Shown: positions 1-17,960, counted from the stretch's first letter. The stretch is DNA of 23,070 nucleotides from an uncultured Oscillospiraceae bacterium (GCA_905234005.1 CAJOFW010000002.1:1-23070), one strand, 5' to 3'. The notes: generated by a model not told the origin, from the sequence alone. Translations and numbers: made by a program.

Positions 1-586
1 AGAAAATCTTCACGAGTCCCGCCACGCCGAGAAAACTGAACCACAGAAGCATGACCGGTCCGAAAGCCCGTCCGATCCTGCTCGTACCGGTGTGCTGAAC
101 GAAAAAGAGCGCCGTTATGATGAGCAGAGTGATCATAACGACCTTGCCCTGGCGCGGACCCATGACAAAATCCATAAATGGGATGCTGCGCAGGCCCTCC
201 ACCGCTGTCGTTACCGTCACGGCCGGCGTCAGCACTCCGTCCGCCAGCAACGCCGCACCGCCGAGAAGCGCCGGGAAAATAAGCCATTTCCCGTGGTCCT
301 TCACAAGCGCGTAGAGCGAGAAGATCCCTCCCTCGCCGTGGTTGTCCGCTTTCATGGCGATGAGCACGTATTTTATCGTCGTCAGAAGCGTGATCGTCCA
401 GATGACGAGGGACAGAGAGCCGATGATAAAGCTTTCATCAACAAAACGCAGTCCACCGTTGCCCTCGAGGATCGATTTCATGACATACATCGGCGACGTG
501 CCGATATCGCCGTAGACGATGCCGATCGTCACGAGGAACATGCCGAAGCGAAAGCGTTTTTTCCTGTCAGTTGCTTCGTTTTTCAA
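1..586 (-). CDS. kup: Kup-type potassium uptake transporter (5' part only)
   Basis: This is the N-terminal 195 residues of a KUP/HAK/KT-family potassium transporter, an integral membrane protein thought to import K+ with protons; the rest lies beyond the left edge. The translation shows the family hallmark GDIGTSPMYV near residues 26-35, followed by hydrophobic segments. It also shows the conserved KADNHGEGGIFSLYAL and LLADGVLTPAVTV stretches and FFVQHTGTSRIG, all typical of the first membrane helices of Kup. I chose the TTG at 586 because an AGAGGG ribosome binding site sits 8 bases upstream; an in-frame GTG at 595 lies too close to that site. The gene follows tuf on the same strand but is separated from it by a strong hairpin terminator, so it probably has its own promoter, which I could not identify. 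The family call is firm; the exact start is less certain. Confidence 0.93.
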   Translation of the reverse strand, partial: MKNEATDRKKRFRFGMFLVTIGIVYGDIGTSPMYVMKSILEGNGGLRFVDESFIIGSLSLVIWTITLLTTIKYVLIAMKADNHGEGGIFSLYALVKDHGKWLIFPALLGGAALLADGVLTPAVTVTTAVEGLRSIPFMDFVMGPRQGKVVMITLLIITALFFVQHTGTSRIGRAFGPVMLLWFSFLGVAGLVKIF

Positions 587-594
587 TCCGTTCA

Positions 595-600
595 CCCTCT
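595..600 (-). promoter_or_regulatory. Ribosome binding site choosing the kup TTG start
   Basis: AGAGGG on the minus strand lies 8 bases before the TTG at 586. It overlaps the alternative in-frame GTG at 595-593 and so cannot serve it, which favours the TTG. Confidence 0.55.
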
Positions 601-616
601 TCCGTCCGCTGGAAAC

Positions 617-664
617 AAAACGCACAGGACTCCCGGGCAGCACCGCGGGAGCCTTGTGCGTTTT
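617..664 (-). terminator. Hairpin terminator downstream of tuf
   Basis: Two 19-base arms (617-635 and 646-664) are near-perfect inverted copies, reading aaaacgcaca...cccg, around a 10-base loop. On the minus strand the stem ends in TTTTGTTT, so it fits an intrinsic terminator for the str operon about 95 bases after the tuf stop. The A-run at the other end gives T4 on the plus strand as well, so it may be bidirectional. It lies within 31 bases of the kup start, so it would isolate kup from tuf transcription. Confidence 0.8.
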
Positions 665-759
665 AGATTATGTCCGAATTCGGCATGCGGCGGCGTGCGG
701 TCCGAAAACCGCAGCTCTATCCGCCTTTCGCCGTATGACGGACATAGGATCAGTTGAGA

Positions 760-1965
<1,206 letters not shown>

Positions 1966-2019
1966 TGCAAATTTCCTCCTAATAGATAGAAAATAGTATA
2001 CTGGTTAAAGGTTGTAGTG

Positions 2020-2048
2020 ATTATAGCGTAAAAGCTGTGCTTTTGCAA
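2020..2048 (-). promoter_or_regulatory. Sigma-A-type promoter for tuf inside the operon
   Basis: On the minus strand TTGCAA (2048-2043) and a perfect TATAAT (2025-2020) are separated by exactly 17 bases. The predicted transcription start near 2013 gives a leader of about 48 bases before the tuf ATG. The spacer holds a perfect dyad, aaaagc-tgt-gctttt (2030-2044), that touches the -35 box. This is a sequence-based prediction. Confidence 0.75.
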
Positions 2049-2051
2049 GGG

Positions 2052-4139
<2,088 letters not shown>

Positions 4140-4162
4140 GTGTGTTTACCTTTCTGCTGAGA

Positions 4163-4633
4163 TCAATAGCGGAAGTGCGCGAACGCCTTGTTGGACTCGG
4201 CCATCTTGTGCGTGTCCTCACGCTTCTTGACGGCGGAGCCGGTGTTGTTGCACGCGTCCATGATCTCGCCGGCGAGACGCTCCTTCATGGTCTTCTCGCC
4301 GCGCTTGCGGGCGTAGCCGACAAGCCAGCGCAGGCCGAGGGTCTGACGGCGGGCGGGGCGCACCTCGATGGGCACCTGATACGTCGCGCCGCCGACACGG
4401 CGGGCCTTGACCTCAAGGCTCGGCATGATGTTGTTGAGGGCCTCGGTGTAGGCCTCCATGGGGTCCTTTCCGGTCTTCTCCCTGATGATATCAAACGCGG
4501 AGTAAACGACCTTCTGCGCGACGCCCTTCTTGCCGTCCAGCATGATCTGGTTTACGAGCTTCGTAACCAGAACAGAGTGGTAGATCGGATCCGGCAAGAT
4601 CTCTCTTTTGGGAACGTTACCTCTTCTGGGCAC
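4163..4633 (-). CDS. rpsG: 30S ribosomal protein S7
   Basis: S7 is a primary assembly protein of the 30S head; it binds 16S rRNA and lines the E-site mRNA channel. From the GTG at 4633 the protein is 156 residues, the standard length, beginning (M)PRRGNVPKREILPDP. It contains VNQIMLDGKKG, GGATYQVPIEVRPARR and the C-terminal HKMAESNKAFAHFRY. The frame stays open upstream to 4717, but the extra 28 codons have no family similarity, whereas the GTG has a perfect AGGAGGG 7 bases upstream. S7 is an autoregulator of the str operon in E. coli, where it binds the S12-S7 spacer. The 132-base spacer here contains two hairpins that could play a similar part; that link is inference. Confidence 0.98.
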   Translation of the reverse strand: MPRRGNVPKREILPDPIYHSVLVTKLVNQIMLDGKKGVAQKVVYSAFDIIREKTGKDPMEAYTEALNNIMPSLEVKARRVGGATYQVPIEVRPARRQTLGLRWLVGYARKRGEKTMKERLAGEIMDACNNTGSAVKKREDTHKMAESNKAFAHFRY

Positions 4634-4640
4634 TTTGCTT

Positions 4641-4647
4641 CCCTCCT
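4641..4647 (-). promoter_or_regulatory. Ribosome binding site fixing the rpsG GTG start
   Basis: AGGAGGG on the minus strand lies 7 bases before the GTG at 4633. It decides the start against the longer open frame that reaches 4717. Confidence 0.9.
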
Positions 4648-4671
4648 TCATAAGAATGAATTCACGGGTAC

Positions 4672-4688
4672 TCGAAAGTGTCTTTCGA
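4672..4688 (-). promoter_or_regulatory. Perfect hairpin in the rpsL-rpsG spacer
   Basis: The arms tcgaaag and ctttcga pair perfectly over 7 bp with a 3-base loop. The hairpin sits about 40 bases before the rpsG GTG and downstream of the attenuator-like hairpin at 4729-4752. Its position matches where S7 acts as translational repressor in other bacteria, but I cannot show protein binding. Confidence 0.4.
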
Positions 4689-4728
4689 CTTCCGTTCGCG
4701 CCCTGAGGCTGTTCCATAAATATATATG

Positions 4729-4752
4729 AAAAACCAACAGGGACGCTGCTGG
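4729..4752 (-). terminator. Attenuator-like hairpin between rpsL and rpsG
   Basis: On the minus strand ccagcag and ctgttgg can pair over 7 bp (one G-U) around the loop cgtcc, followed directly by TTTTT. That is the shape of a short intrinsic terminator, placed 14 bases after the rpsL stop. Because rpsG-fusA-tuf follow without another obvious promoter before fusA, it more likely gives partial termination than complete termination. Confidence 0.5.
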
Positions 4753-4765
4753 GGAAATGCGGGGA

Positions 4766-5179
4766 TTACTTCTTGGGACGCTTCGCGCCGTACTTGGAGC
4801 GGCCCTGACGGCGGCCGTCAACACCCTGGGTATCGAGAGAACCGCGGATGATGTGGTAGCGCACGCCGGGAAGATCCTTGACACGACCGCCGCGGATCAT
4901 GACGACGCTGTGCTCCTGCAGGTTGTGGCCGATGCCGGGAATATACGCCGTGACCTCGTAGCCGTTCGTGAGGCGGACACGCGCGATCTTACGGAGCGCG
5001 GAGTTCGGCTTCTTCGGGGTAGAGGTACGCACAGCGGTGCAGACGCCGCGCTTCTGGGGGCTGGACAGGTTGGTCTCCTTGTTCTTGAGCGTGTTCAGAC
5101 CCTTCTGCATGGCGGGGGAGGTGGACTTGTAGGTCACCTTCTGCCTTCCCTTGCGGACAAGCTGGTTAAATGTGGGCAT
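4766..5179 (-). CDS. rpsL: 30S ribosomal protein S12
   Basis: S12 sits at the decoding centre of the 30S subunit and affects tRNA selection accuracy. From the ATG at 5179 it has 137 residues and begins MPTFNQLVRKGR. Conserved blocks are QKRGVC (42-47), TPKKPNSALRK (54-64) and GHNLQEHSVVMIRGGRVKDLPGVRYH. The roughly 14-residue insertion before QKRGVC is usual in Firmicutes. The Lys residues in TPKKPNS and in GRVKDLPG, which are changed in many streptomycin-resistant mutants, are wild type. The open frame continues 18 codons upstream, but the AAAGGAGG at 5186-5193, 6 bases before this ATG, decides the start. It is the first gene of the str operon, directly behind a strong promoter. Confidence 0.98.
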   Translation of the reverse strand: MPTFNQLVRKGRQKVTYKSTSPAMQKGLNTLKNKETNLSSPQKRGVCTAVRTSTPKKPNSALRKIARVRLTNGYEVTAYIPGIGHNLQEHSVVMIRGGRVKDLPGVRYHIIRGSLDTQGVDGRRQGRSKYGAKRPKK

Positions 5180-5223
5180 GATGTTCCTCCTTTCCTCAGA
5201 GATTGCGCTTTCGCACAAAGTAG

Positions 5224-5252
5224 AATTTAACATATCATAATGGAAATGTCAA
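5224..5252 (-). promoter_or_regulatory. Promoter of the str operon
   Basis: On the minus strand a perfect TTGACA (5252-5247) is followed 17 bases later by TAAATT (5229-5224), preceded by TGT, which makes an extended -10 element. The transcription start would be near 5217, giving a leader of about 38 bases before rpsL. An 8-bp AT-rich inverted repeat (5251-5258 and 5269-5276) overlaps the edge of the -35 box. Confidence 0.75.
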
Positions 5253-5275
5253 CAAAATCGTGCGTAAAATTTTGT

Positions 5276-6721
5276 TCATCTTCCGCGCCGCTTTTTGGCG
5301 CTCTTCCCGGATTTTTCGCTCCGGCCGCCCTGCGATTTCTTCTGCGGCTGCTGTGGAGGGTTCTTACGCGGCGCAGAGGCGGAGTCAGAAGCTGCGTCCG
5401 GTGCCGATTCCGTCTCCGGCGCGGGTTCCGCCTCCGGTTCCGCCTCCGGTTCCGGCGTCGGTTCGATGCCGGGTTCCGCCTCCGGTTCGGGGCCGGCCGC
5501 CGGGGCCGGCGCCGGCTCCGGGATGGAGAGCGTGTACGCCGTGTAGCCGAGCAGGATGGCGAGGGCGGCGGCCATGGCCGCGCCGCCCCGGTTCATCGGG
5601 AGCAGGTACCGCATCCGCAGGTAGGCGTGGTACCCGAGCAGCGAGCCGAAGCTCACGAGAGCCGCCGGAACGGCGAGAACCGGCGTCAGCACGGCGAGGG
5701 CGAAGGTGAACACGTCCGCCATGAAGAAGTAGCGGTCGTGCATATGCGGCAGGAAAAACGGCACGCCGACGCAGAACACGGCGGCCGCGGCGAGCAGCGA
5801 GCGGTCTGTGATCTCCCCGCGCCGGATGAGGAACCAGACGCAGATCGCGGCGCACAGGCCGAACGCGAGGAACGTACCGAGCAGCGCGGCGCTGTCGGCG
5901 GAGACGGACGAGAAGTCGATCAGCGCGTACAGGGAGGAGGCGTTGTAGTTGAGTCCGTCGCCGATCGTGCTGGTATTATTATAATAGAGTGTCAGAAGCT
6001 CCCAAAAATCCCTTCCGGCGAACACGGCGGGCAGGATCGTGAGGATGTACGTCAGCGGGAATACGAGCAGGTGGCGCAGCTTTACGCGCCGTGCGATCAC
6101 AAATACGAGGAAAACAGGCAGCAGGAATATGCCCTGCAGCTTGAAGGAGATGCTGATCGCGATAGCGGCGACGCCCCAGCCGGGCCGGTTGTCGAGCACG
6201 AGGTATACGCTCAGCACCGCGAACGCGGCGTAGATCACGTCGCACTGGCCCCACAGGGCGCCGTTCAATATGACCGACGGCAGCCAGAGCGTGCCGATGA
6301 ACGCGACGAGCTTTCGGGCGGGACTTTGCGTGAACACGCCGACGAGACGCAGAACGGCCCAGGCGAGGATCACGTCGAAGAGAATGCTGGTGAGCTTCAC
6401 GAGCAGCAGCTCGTATATGCTGCTCGTCGCGATGACGGCGAGGAAGTAGAGGTAGGGGACGTTGTAGTTGCAGCTCCATATCTCCCTGCCAAGCCCGGCC
6501 CACGGCCCCGCCTCGCGCAGGGACGTCAGCCACACATGGATCCAGTCCTGATAGTCGAGCGTCTCATACGTCAGGCAGCAGTAGCGCAGCACAAACGCGA
6601 GCGACACAAGCCCGATCGCGAAGACGCGGCGACGGCGTGTGTCGAGAAGACCCTCCCGCCATAAAATGGCGAGCGCGAACAAAAGCTCCGCGTACAGCAG
6701 CAGGGTGGCACGGTAATCCAA
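5276..6721 (-). CDS. GT-C family membrane glycosyltransferase (Gpi18-like)
   Basis: This is a multi-pass membrane protein of about 481 residues resembling the bacterial Gpi18/PIG-V-like GT-C transferases, which move sugars from polyprenyl-phosphate donors on the outer side of the membrane. Supporting signs are an acidic first-loop motif LDYQDW (about 55-60), WGQCDVIY (157-164), HMHDRYFF (326-333) and around ten hydrophobic segments. The donor and acceptor cannot be told from sequence. After the last helix (about residue 400) comes an 80-residue tail: first Pro/Glu/Ala repeats (EPEA, EPGI, EPTP), then a Lys/Arg/Gln/Ser-rich end (KKRRGR). I chose the TTG at 6721 because a GAAAGGGG site lies 9 bases upstream; an upstream TTG at 6823 has no binding site and adds 34 polar residues. 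The stop at 5276 is just upstream of the rpsL promoter on the same strand, so transcripts could run into the str operon. Confidence 0.82.
   Translation of the reverse strand: MDYRATLLLYAELLFALAILWREGLLDTRRRRVFAIGLVSLAFVLRYCCLTYETLDYQDWIHVWLTSLREAGPWAGLGREIWSCNYNVPYLYFLAVIATSSIYELLLVKLTSILFDVILAWAVLRLVGVFTQSPARKLVAFIGTLWLPSVILNGALWGQCDVIYAAFAVLSVYLVLDNRPGWGVAAIAISISFKLQGIFLLPVFLVFVIARRVKLRHLLVFPLTYILTILPAVFAGRDFWELLTLYYNNTSTIGDGLNYNASSLYALIDFSSVSADSAALLGTFLAFGLCAAICVWFLIRRGEITDRSLLAAAAVFCVGVPFFLPHMHDRYFFMADVFTFALAVLTPVLAVPAALVSFGSLLGYHAYLRMRYLLPMNRGGAAMAAALAILLGYTAYTLSIPEPAPAPAAGPEPEAEPGIEPTPEPEAEPEAEPAPETESAPDAASDSASAPRKNPPQQPQKKSQGGRSEKSGKSAKKRRGR
5425..5484. repeat. Five tandem 12-bp units in the glycosyltransferase tail
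   Basis: The plus strand holds five consecutive 12-base units starting gttc. Units at 5425, 5437 and 5473 are identical (gttccgcctccg), and those at 5449 and 5461 have diverged. On the minus strand they encode EPxx tetrapeptides (EPEA, EPGI, EPTP). The array keeps the reading frame and could vary in copy number by slippage. Confidence 0.8.
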
Positions 6722-6730
6722 GGCAGAACG

Positions 6731-6738
6731 CCCCTTTC
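6731..6738 (-). promoter_or_regulatory. Ribosome binding site choosing the glycosyltransferase TTG start
   Basis: GAAAGGGG on the minus strand lies 9 bases before the TTG at 6721. It favours a protein that begins DYRATLLLYAEL and enters the membrane almost immediately. Confidence 0.6.
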
Positions 6739-6870
6739 TTCGGGTTTTATTGGTGTCGGAAAACCGGCTCGGAGGCTTGAACGAACCGGTTTGGCGGTTT
6801 GCGGAAAGCGGCGGAGATATCAAAAAAGCGCCGGTTCATAACAACCGCCGCAAAAAATGCGCCAAAGGAC

Positions 6871-6900
6871 TTGACACGATCGTGGGAACAGAGGTATAAT
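6871..6900 (+). promoter_or_regulatory. Promoter of rpoB-rpoC
   Basis: TTGACA (6871-6876) and TATAAT (6895-6900) both match the sigma-A consensus perfectly, with an 18-base spacer. The transcription start would be near 6907. A perfect 10-bp palindrome, cacgatcgtg (6875-6884), overlaps the end of the -35 box and the spacer and could be an operator. Confidence 0.85.
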
Positions 6901-7048
6901 TGTATGCTATATCAAGAGAAGTGCCAATGACACTTTCCCATAATCACTGTAGTTATTTTACCAACATCCGACGTGAAAAGCAAGCGGTTCAACACCGCTT
7001 TTGACAACTCACCCCCGTGTATCACATTCAAAGGAGTGATTCGATCGT

Positions 7049-14610
<7,562 letters not shown>

Positions 14611-14629
14611 TCCGCGCAAACGTCATAAC

Positions 14630-14668
14630 TGCCCCGGAACCGGTCATTTCCGGCTCCGGGGCACTTTT
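14630..14668 (+). terminator. Intrinsic terminator of rpoBC
   Basis: Arms 14630-14643 and 14650-14663 (tgccccgga...ccgg) pair over 14 positions with a single A-C mismatch around a 6-base loop, followed by cTTTT. It begins 19 bases after the rpoC stop and separates it from the smc promoter. Confidence 0.9.
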
Positions 14669-14732
14669 GCGGCCGGACGGCGAATTGTCCTCCGGGCGGT
14701 ATGACGGCGTGATGCGTGATATTTTTTCTTGA

Positions 14733-14760
14733 TTAACAATGGCGGACGTGGTAATATAAT
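14733..14760 (+). promoter_or_regulatory. Promoter of the smc cluster
   Basis: TTAACA (14733-14738) and TATAAT (14755-14760) are 16 bases apart; an overlapping alternative is TTGATT (14729-14734) with TAATAT (14752-14757), 17 bases apart. It lies just after the rpoC terminator and about 67 bases before smc. Confidence 0.65.
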
Positions 14761-14826
14761 TCTTATGGCAAATGGCAGAGCAAAACGCATAAACGCGGCG
14801 TTCCGTGGGCGGAAAGTGGGTGCCCC

Positions 14827-17800
14827 ATGTACCTGAAGGCGCTGGAGATACAGGGCTTCAAATCCTTTCCGGATAAGACGACGCTGCTGTTTGATAAGGA
14901 CGTCACGATGATCGTCGGCCCGAACGGCTCGGGCAAATCGAATATATCCGACGCGGTGCTGTGGGTCATGGGCGAACAGCGCACCCGCGCCCTTCGCGGC
15001 GGCAAGATGGAGGACGTCATATTCGGCGGCACCGAAAAGCGCAAGCCGCTGGGCTTTGCGCAGGTGACGCTGATCCTCGACAACTCCGCCCGCATCTTCA
15101 ACATCGACTGCGACGAGCTGTCGATTGCGCGGCGGTATTACCGCAGCGGCGACAGCGAATACTACATCAACCGCGAGACCGTGCGTCTGCGTGATATCAA
15201 CGAGCTGCTGATGGACACCGGCCTCGGCCGGGACGGCTACTCGATCATCGGTCAGGGCCGCATCGCGGAGATCGTCTCCGCGAAGAGCACGGATCGCCGT
15301 GAGATCTTCGAGGAGGCGGCGGGCATATCCCGCTTCCGCTTCCGCAAGGAGGAGGCGGAGCGCAAGCTCAAGGCCACGGACGAGACGCTTCTGCGTGTCG
15401 GCGACAAGATCGACGAGCTGGAGATGCAGCTCGGGCCGCTGCGCAAGCAGGCGGAGGTCGCGGAGAAATACCTCGTTCTGCGCGAAGAGCTGCGCGTGAT
15501 CGAGGTGTCGGCATGGATGGAGACGCTGGACAAGCTCGCGGGGCAGTCCGCGTCCATCCGGGAGAGCTTCGAGCAGGCGAAGGCGGAGCTGGAGAAGACG
15601 CGTGAAGCGCTCGCGAACGGCTATCAGGCGTCGGAGTCCATCGCGGAGCGTATGCGCGAAAAGGACGTCGAGGCCGAGAGTGTCCGCGAACGCCTGTCCG
15701 GGACGGAGGCCGACATCGCGGAGAACGAACGCGCAGCCGCCGTGCTGCGGACGGATCGGAGCGGCAACGAGGACGCGATCGCCCGCACCGAGAGCGATAT
15801 GACGCAGGACGAGGATCGCGTCCGCGCCCTCGATGCGCAGATCGGCGAGCTGAACGACCGCGTCGCCCGGGCGGACGACGAGCTGCGTGAGCTGACGGCC
15901 CGCGTGGGTCAGCTCACGAACGTCGTAAACGGCCACCGCATGAAAATGGGCGGCCGGGAAAAGCGCGTGGCCGACCTGTGGGACGAGGTGAACCGCCTGA
16001 CCGTCGACGGCCGCACGATGGATGGGCGCATCTCCATGCTGACGGAGATGGAGAAGGACTACGAGGGCTACAACCGCGCCGTCAAGACCGTCATGCGCGA
16101 GACGCAGCGCGGTACGCTCTCCGGCATCCACGGCCCGGTCGCGAATCTCGTCCGCACACAGGATCGCTGCGCCCTCGCCATCGAGACCGCGCTGGGCGCG
16201 GCGGCGCAGAACATCGTCGTCGACAGCCAGCGTGACGGCAAGGCGGCGATCGAGCTGCTCAAGCGGCGGGACGGAGGCCGCGCCACCTTCCTGCCCCTCG
16301 ACGTGATACGCGGCGGCGTTCTGCGCGACCTGCCGCGGGGGGAGCGGGGCTATCTCGGGCTTGCGCTCGACCTTGTGGAGTTTGAACCGCGCTATCGCGG
16401 CATCTTTGAAAATCTGCTCGGCCGCACGGTCGTCGCGGAGACGCTGGCCGACGCGGTGGAAATCGCCCGCCGGGGCGGCAACCGCTATCGGATCGTCTCG
16501 CTCGACGGGCAGATGATCCACGCCGGCGGCTCCATGACCGGCGGCAGCGCCGCCCGGGGCACGGGCATTCTGTCCCGCGCAAACGAGCTTGCGCGGCTGA
16601 AAACCGAGCGCAAGGCGCTGGAGGGCGTGCTTGCGGAAAAGACCGAGGCGCTTGGCGCGGCGGAACGCGAGCTTGCGGCGGCGCGGTACGACATGAGCGT
16701 CGCCGGGGACGAGCTTGCCGCCGCCTCCCGGGACGCAGCGTCCGTGGACGCGGAGCGCAAGGCAAAGCGGGCGAACATCGCCCAGCTCGAGGACGTCCGC
16801 GAGGCCATGGCCGCCGGCGGCGACCAGCGCCGGGCGCTGATCGAGGAGTACCGGCGCAAAAACGCCGCCATCGACGACGAGCTTGCCCGCAGCGCCGAAC
16901 GCCGCCGGACGCTGGATGAGCGGGCGGAGGGCTATCGCGCCCGCATCCGTGAGATCACGCAGCAGAAGCTCGACCTCGAGGCCCAGCGCACGCAGGCCGA
17001 CCGCGACACGCAGCGGCGAAACGAGCAGCTTCTCGATCAGGAACGCACCGCCTCGGCGCTCGAACGGCGCATCCTCGCCGCCGAGATGGAGGAAAACCAG
17101 ATCGTCGACAAGCTCTGGGACACCTACGAGCTGTCCCGCACCGCCGCCCAGCAGCAGCGAAAGCCGATCGAAAGCCTCACGGCGGCGAATCGGCGCATCG
17201 CGGAGCTGAAAAAGTCCATCCACGCCCTCGGTACGCCGAACCTCGGCGCGATCGAGGAGGCCAAACGCGTCGGGGAGCGATACGATTTCCTCTCCGAGCA
17301 GCGGGACGACATCACCAAGGCGAAAAACGAGCTTCTGACCATCATCGCCGACATCACGCACGAGATGGAGTCGATCTTCCGGCAGGAGTTCGACGCGATC
17401 AACGAGAGCTTTCAGGCGACGTTTCTTGAGCTGTTCGGCGGCGGGAAGGCCGCCCTCCGGCTCGAGGACCCGGACGATGTGCTCGGCTGCGGCATCGAAA
17501 TCAGGGTGCAGCCGCCCGGCAAGGCTGTATCGAACATCAGCCTGCTGTCCGGCGGGGAGAAGGCGTTCGTCGCGATCGCGCTGTACTACTCGATCCTCAA
17601 GCTGCGGCCCACGCCGTTCTGCGTCATGGATGAGATCGAGGCCGCGCTGGACGAGGAGAACGTCATCCGCTTCGCCGAGTACCTGCACCGGCTCAACCAG
17701 ACGCAGTTCATCGTCATCACCCACCGGCGCGGCACGATGGAATTCGCCGACGTGCTCTTCGGCGTGACGATGCAGGAGAAGGGCGTATCGAGCGTGATCG

Positions 17801-17841
17801 AGCTGGATCTCGCCGAGGCGCAGAAGACCGCCGAGGCGTGA
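14827..17841 (+). CDS. smc: Chromosome condensation ATPase Smc, short-armed
   Basis: Smc is the ATPase of bacterial condensin (Smc-ScpAB), which extrudes DNA loops and helps segregate origins. The N-terminal head has Walker A GPNGSGKS (31-38). A coiled coil then leads to a hinge from GIHGPV (433) to GGSMTGGS (567-574). The returning coiled coil ends at NLGAIEE (805-811), and the C-terminal head has signature LSGGEKA (907-913) and Walker B FCVMDEIEAALDE (931-943), so all ATPase elements are intact. At 1004 residues it is about 180 shorter than B. subtilis Smc (1186). The loss appears split between the two arms, so this is not a truncation. The start MYLKALEIQGFKSF matches the family; the binding site GGAAAG is weak. 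No scpA or scpB is in the window. ftsY follows after 119 bases, a common pairing. Confidence 0.97.
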   Translation: MYLKALEIQGFKSFPDKTTLLFDKDVTMIVGPNGSGKSNISDAVLWVMGEQRTRALRGGKMEDVIFGGTEKRKPLGFAQVTLILDNSARIFNIDCDELSIARRYYRSGDSEYYINRETVRLRDINELLMDTGLGRDGYSIIGQGRIAEIVSAKSTDRREIFEEAAGISRFRFRKEEAERKLKATDETLLRVGDKIDELEMQLGPLRKQAEVAEKYLVLREELRVIEVSAWMETLDKLAGQSASIRESFEQAKAELEKTREALANGYQASESIAERMREKDVEAESVRERLSGTEADIAENERAAAVLRTDRSGNEDAIARTESDMTQDEDRVRALDAQIGELNDRVARADDELRELTARVGQLTNVVNGHRMKMGGREKRVADLWDEVNRLTVDGRTMDGRISMLTEMEKDYEGYNRAVKTVMRETQRGTLSGIHGPVANLVRTQDRCALAIETALGAAAQNIVVDSQRDGKAAIELLKRRDGGRATFLPLDVIRGGVLRDLPRGERGYLGLALDLVEFEPRYRGIFENLLGRTVVAETLADAVEIARRGGNRYRIVSLDGQMIHAGGSMTGGSAARGTGILSRANELARLKTERKALEGVLAEKTEALGAAERELAAARYDMSVAGDELAAASRDAASVDAERKAKRANIAQLEDVREAMAAGGDQRRALIEEYRRKNAAIDDELARSAERRRTLDERAEGYRARIREITQQKLDLEAQRTQADRDTQRRNEQLLDQERTASALERRILAAEMEENQIVDKLWDTYELSRTAAQQQRKPIESLTAANRRIAELKKSIHALGTPNLGAIEEAKRVGERYDFLSEQRDDITKAKNELLTIIADITHEMESIFRQEFDAINESFQATFLELFGGGKAALRLEDPDDVLGCGIEIRVQPPGKAVSNISLLSGGEKAFVAIALYYSILKLRPTPFCVMDEIEAALDEENVIRFAEYLHRLNQTQFIVITHRRGTMEFADVLFGVTMQEKGVSSVIELDLAEAQKTAEA

Positions 17842-17884
17842 GGGCGGCTTGCGGCCGGTTATAGCTGACGGCCGGATATATTAC

Positions 17885-17908
17885 CAGCAATACATACAGC
17901 AATACATA
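17885..17908. repeat. Tandem 12-bp repeat in the smc-ftsY spacer
   Basis: The unit cagcaatacata occurs twice head to tail, running straight into a TATAAT at 17907-17912. The TATAAT lacks a good -35 box (the best fit is ccagca), so a promoter for ftsY is only weakly supported. Confidence 0.6.
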
Positions 17909-17960
17909 TAATATACTCAGCCCTGCGGCCTTTACGGGCCGGCGGGCGCAAAGGAGAACC

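Larger units (their letters stand above)
6722..7048. other. Divergent intergenic region, glycosyltransferase / rpoB
   Basis: These 327 bases separate the minus-strand glycosyltransferase from plus-strand rpoB. On the rpoB side there is one near-perfect promoter and a leader of about 140 bases with two weak hairpins: aagtg/cactt (about 6920-6936) and aagcgg/ccgctt (6982-7000, followed by TTG). On the glycosyltransferase side lies an 11-bp imperfect inverted repeat (6761-6771 and 6782-6792, aaaccgg...ccggttt). I find no convincing sigma-A promoter for the minus strand and no coding sequence or L10-type gene. Confidence 0.6.

Noticed and set aside
669..746. Distant inverted repeat tatgtccg / cggacata after tuf
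   Set aside because: Only 8 bp with a 62-base gap; the strong hairpin at 617-664 explains termination better.
6719..6823. Upstream TTG start at 6823 for the glycosyltransferase
   Set aside because: No ribosome binding site, and the extra 34 residues are polar and unlike the family; the TTG at 6721 has GAAAGGGG at good spacing.
7001..7006. A second TTGACA close to rpoB
   Set aside because: No acceptable -10 box at 16-18 bases; the sequences there are CACATT, ACATTC and CATTCA.
14765..14836. A 23-codon basic micro-ORF overlapping the smc start
   Set aside because: Its ATG lies only 4 bases after the -10 box, so it would fall at or before the transcript start and has no ribosome binding site.
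14644..17724. A 1026-codon open frame on the minus strand opposite smc
   Set aside because: Same cause: codon bias of smc. It has no binding site worth noting and no recognisable domain.
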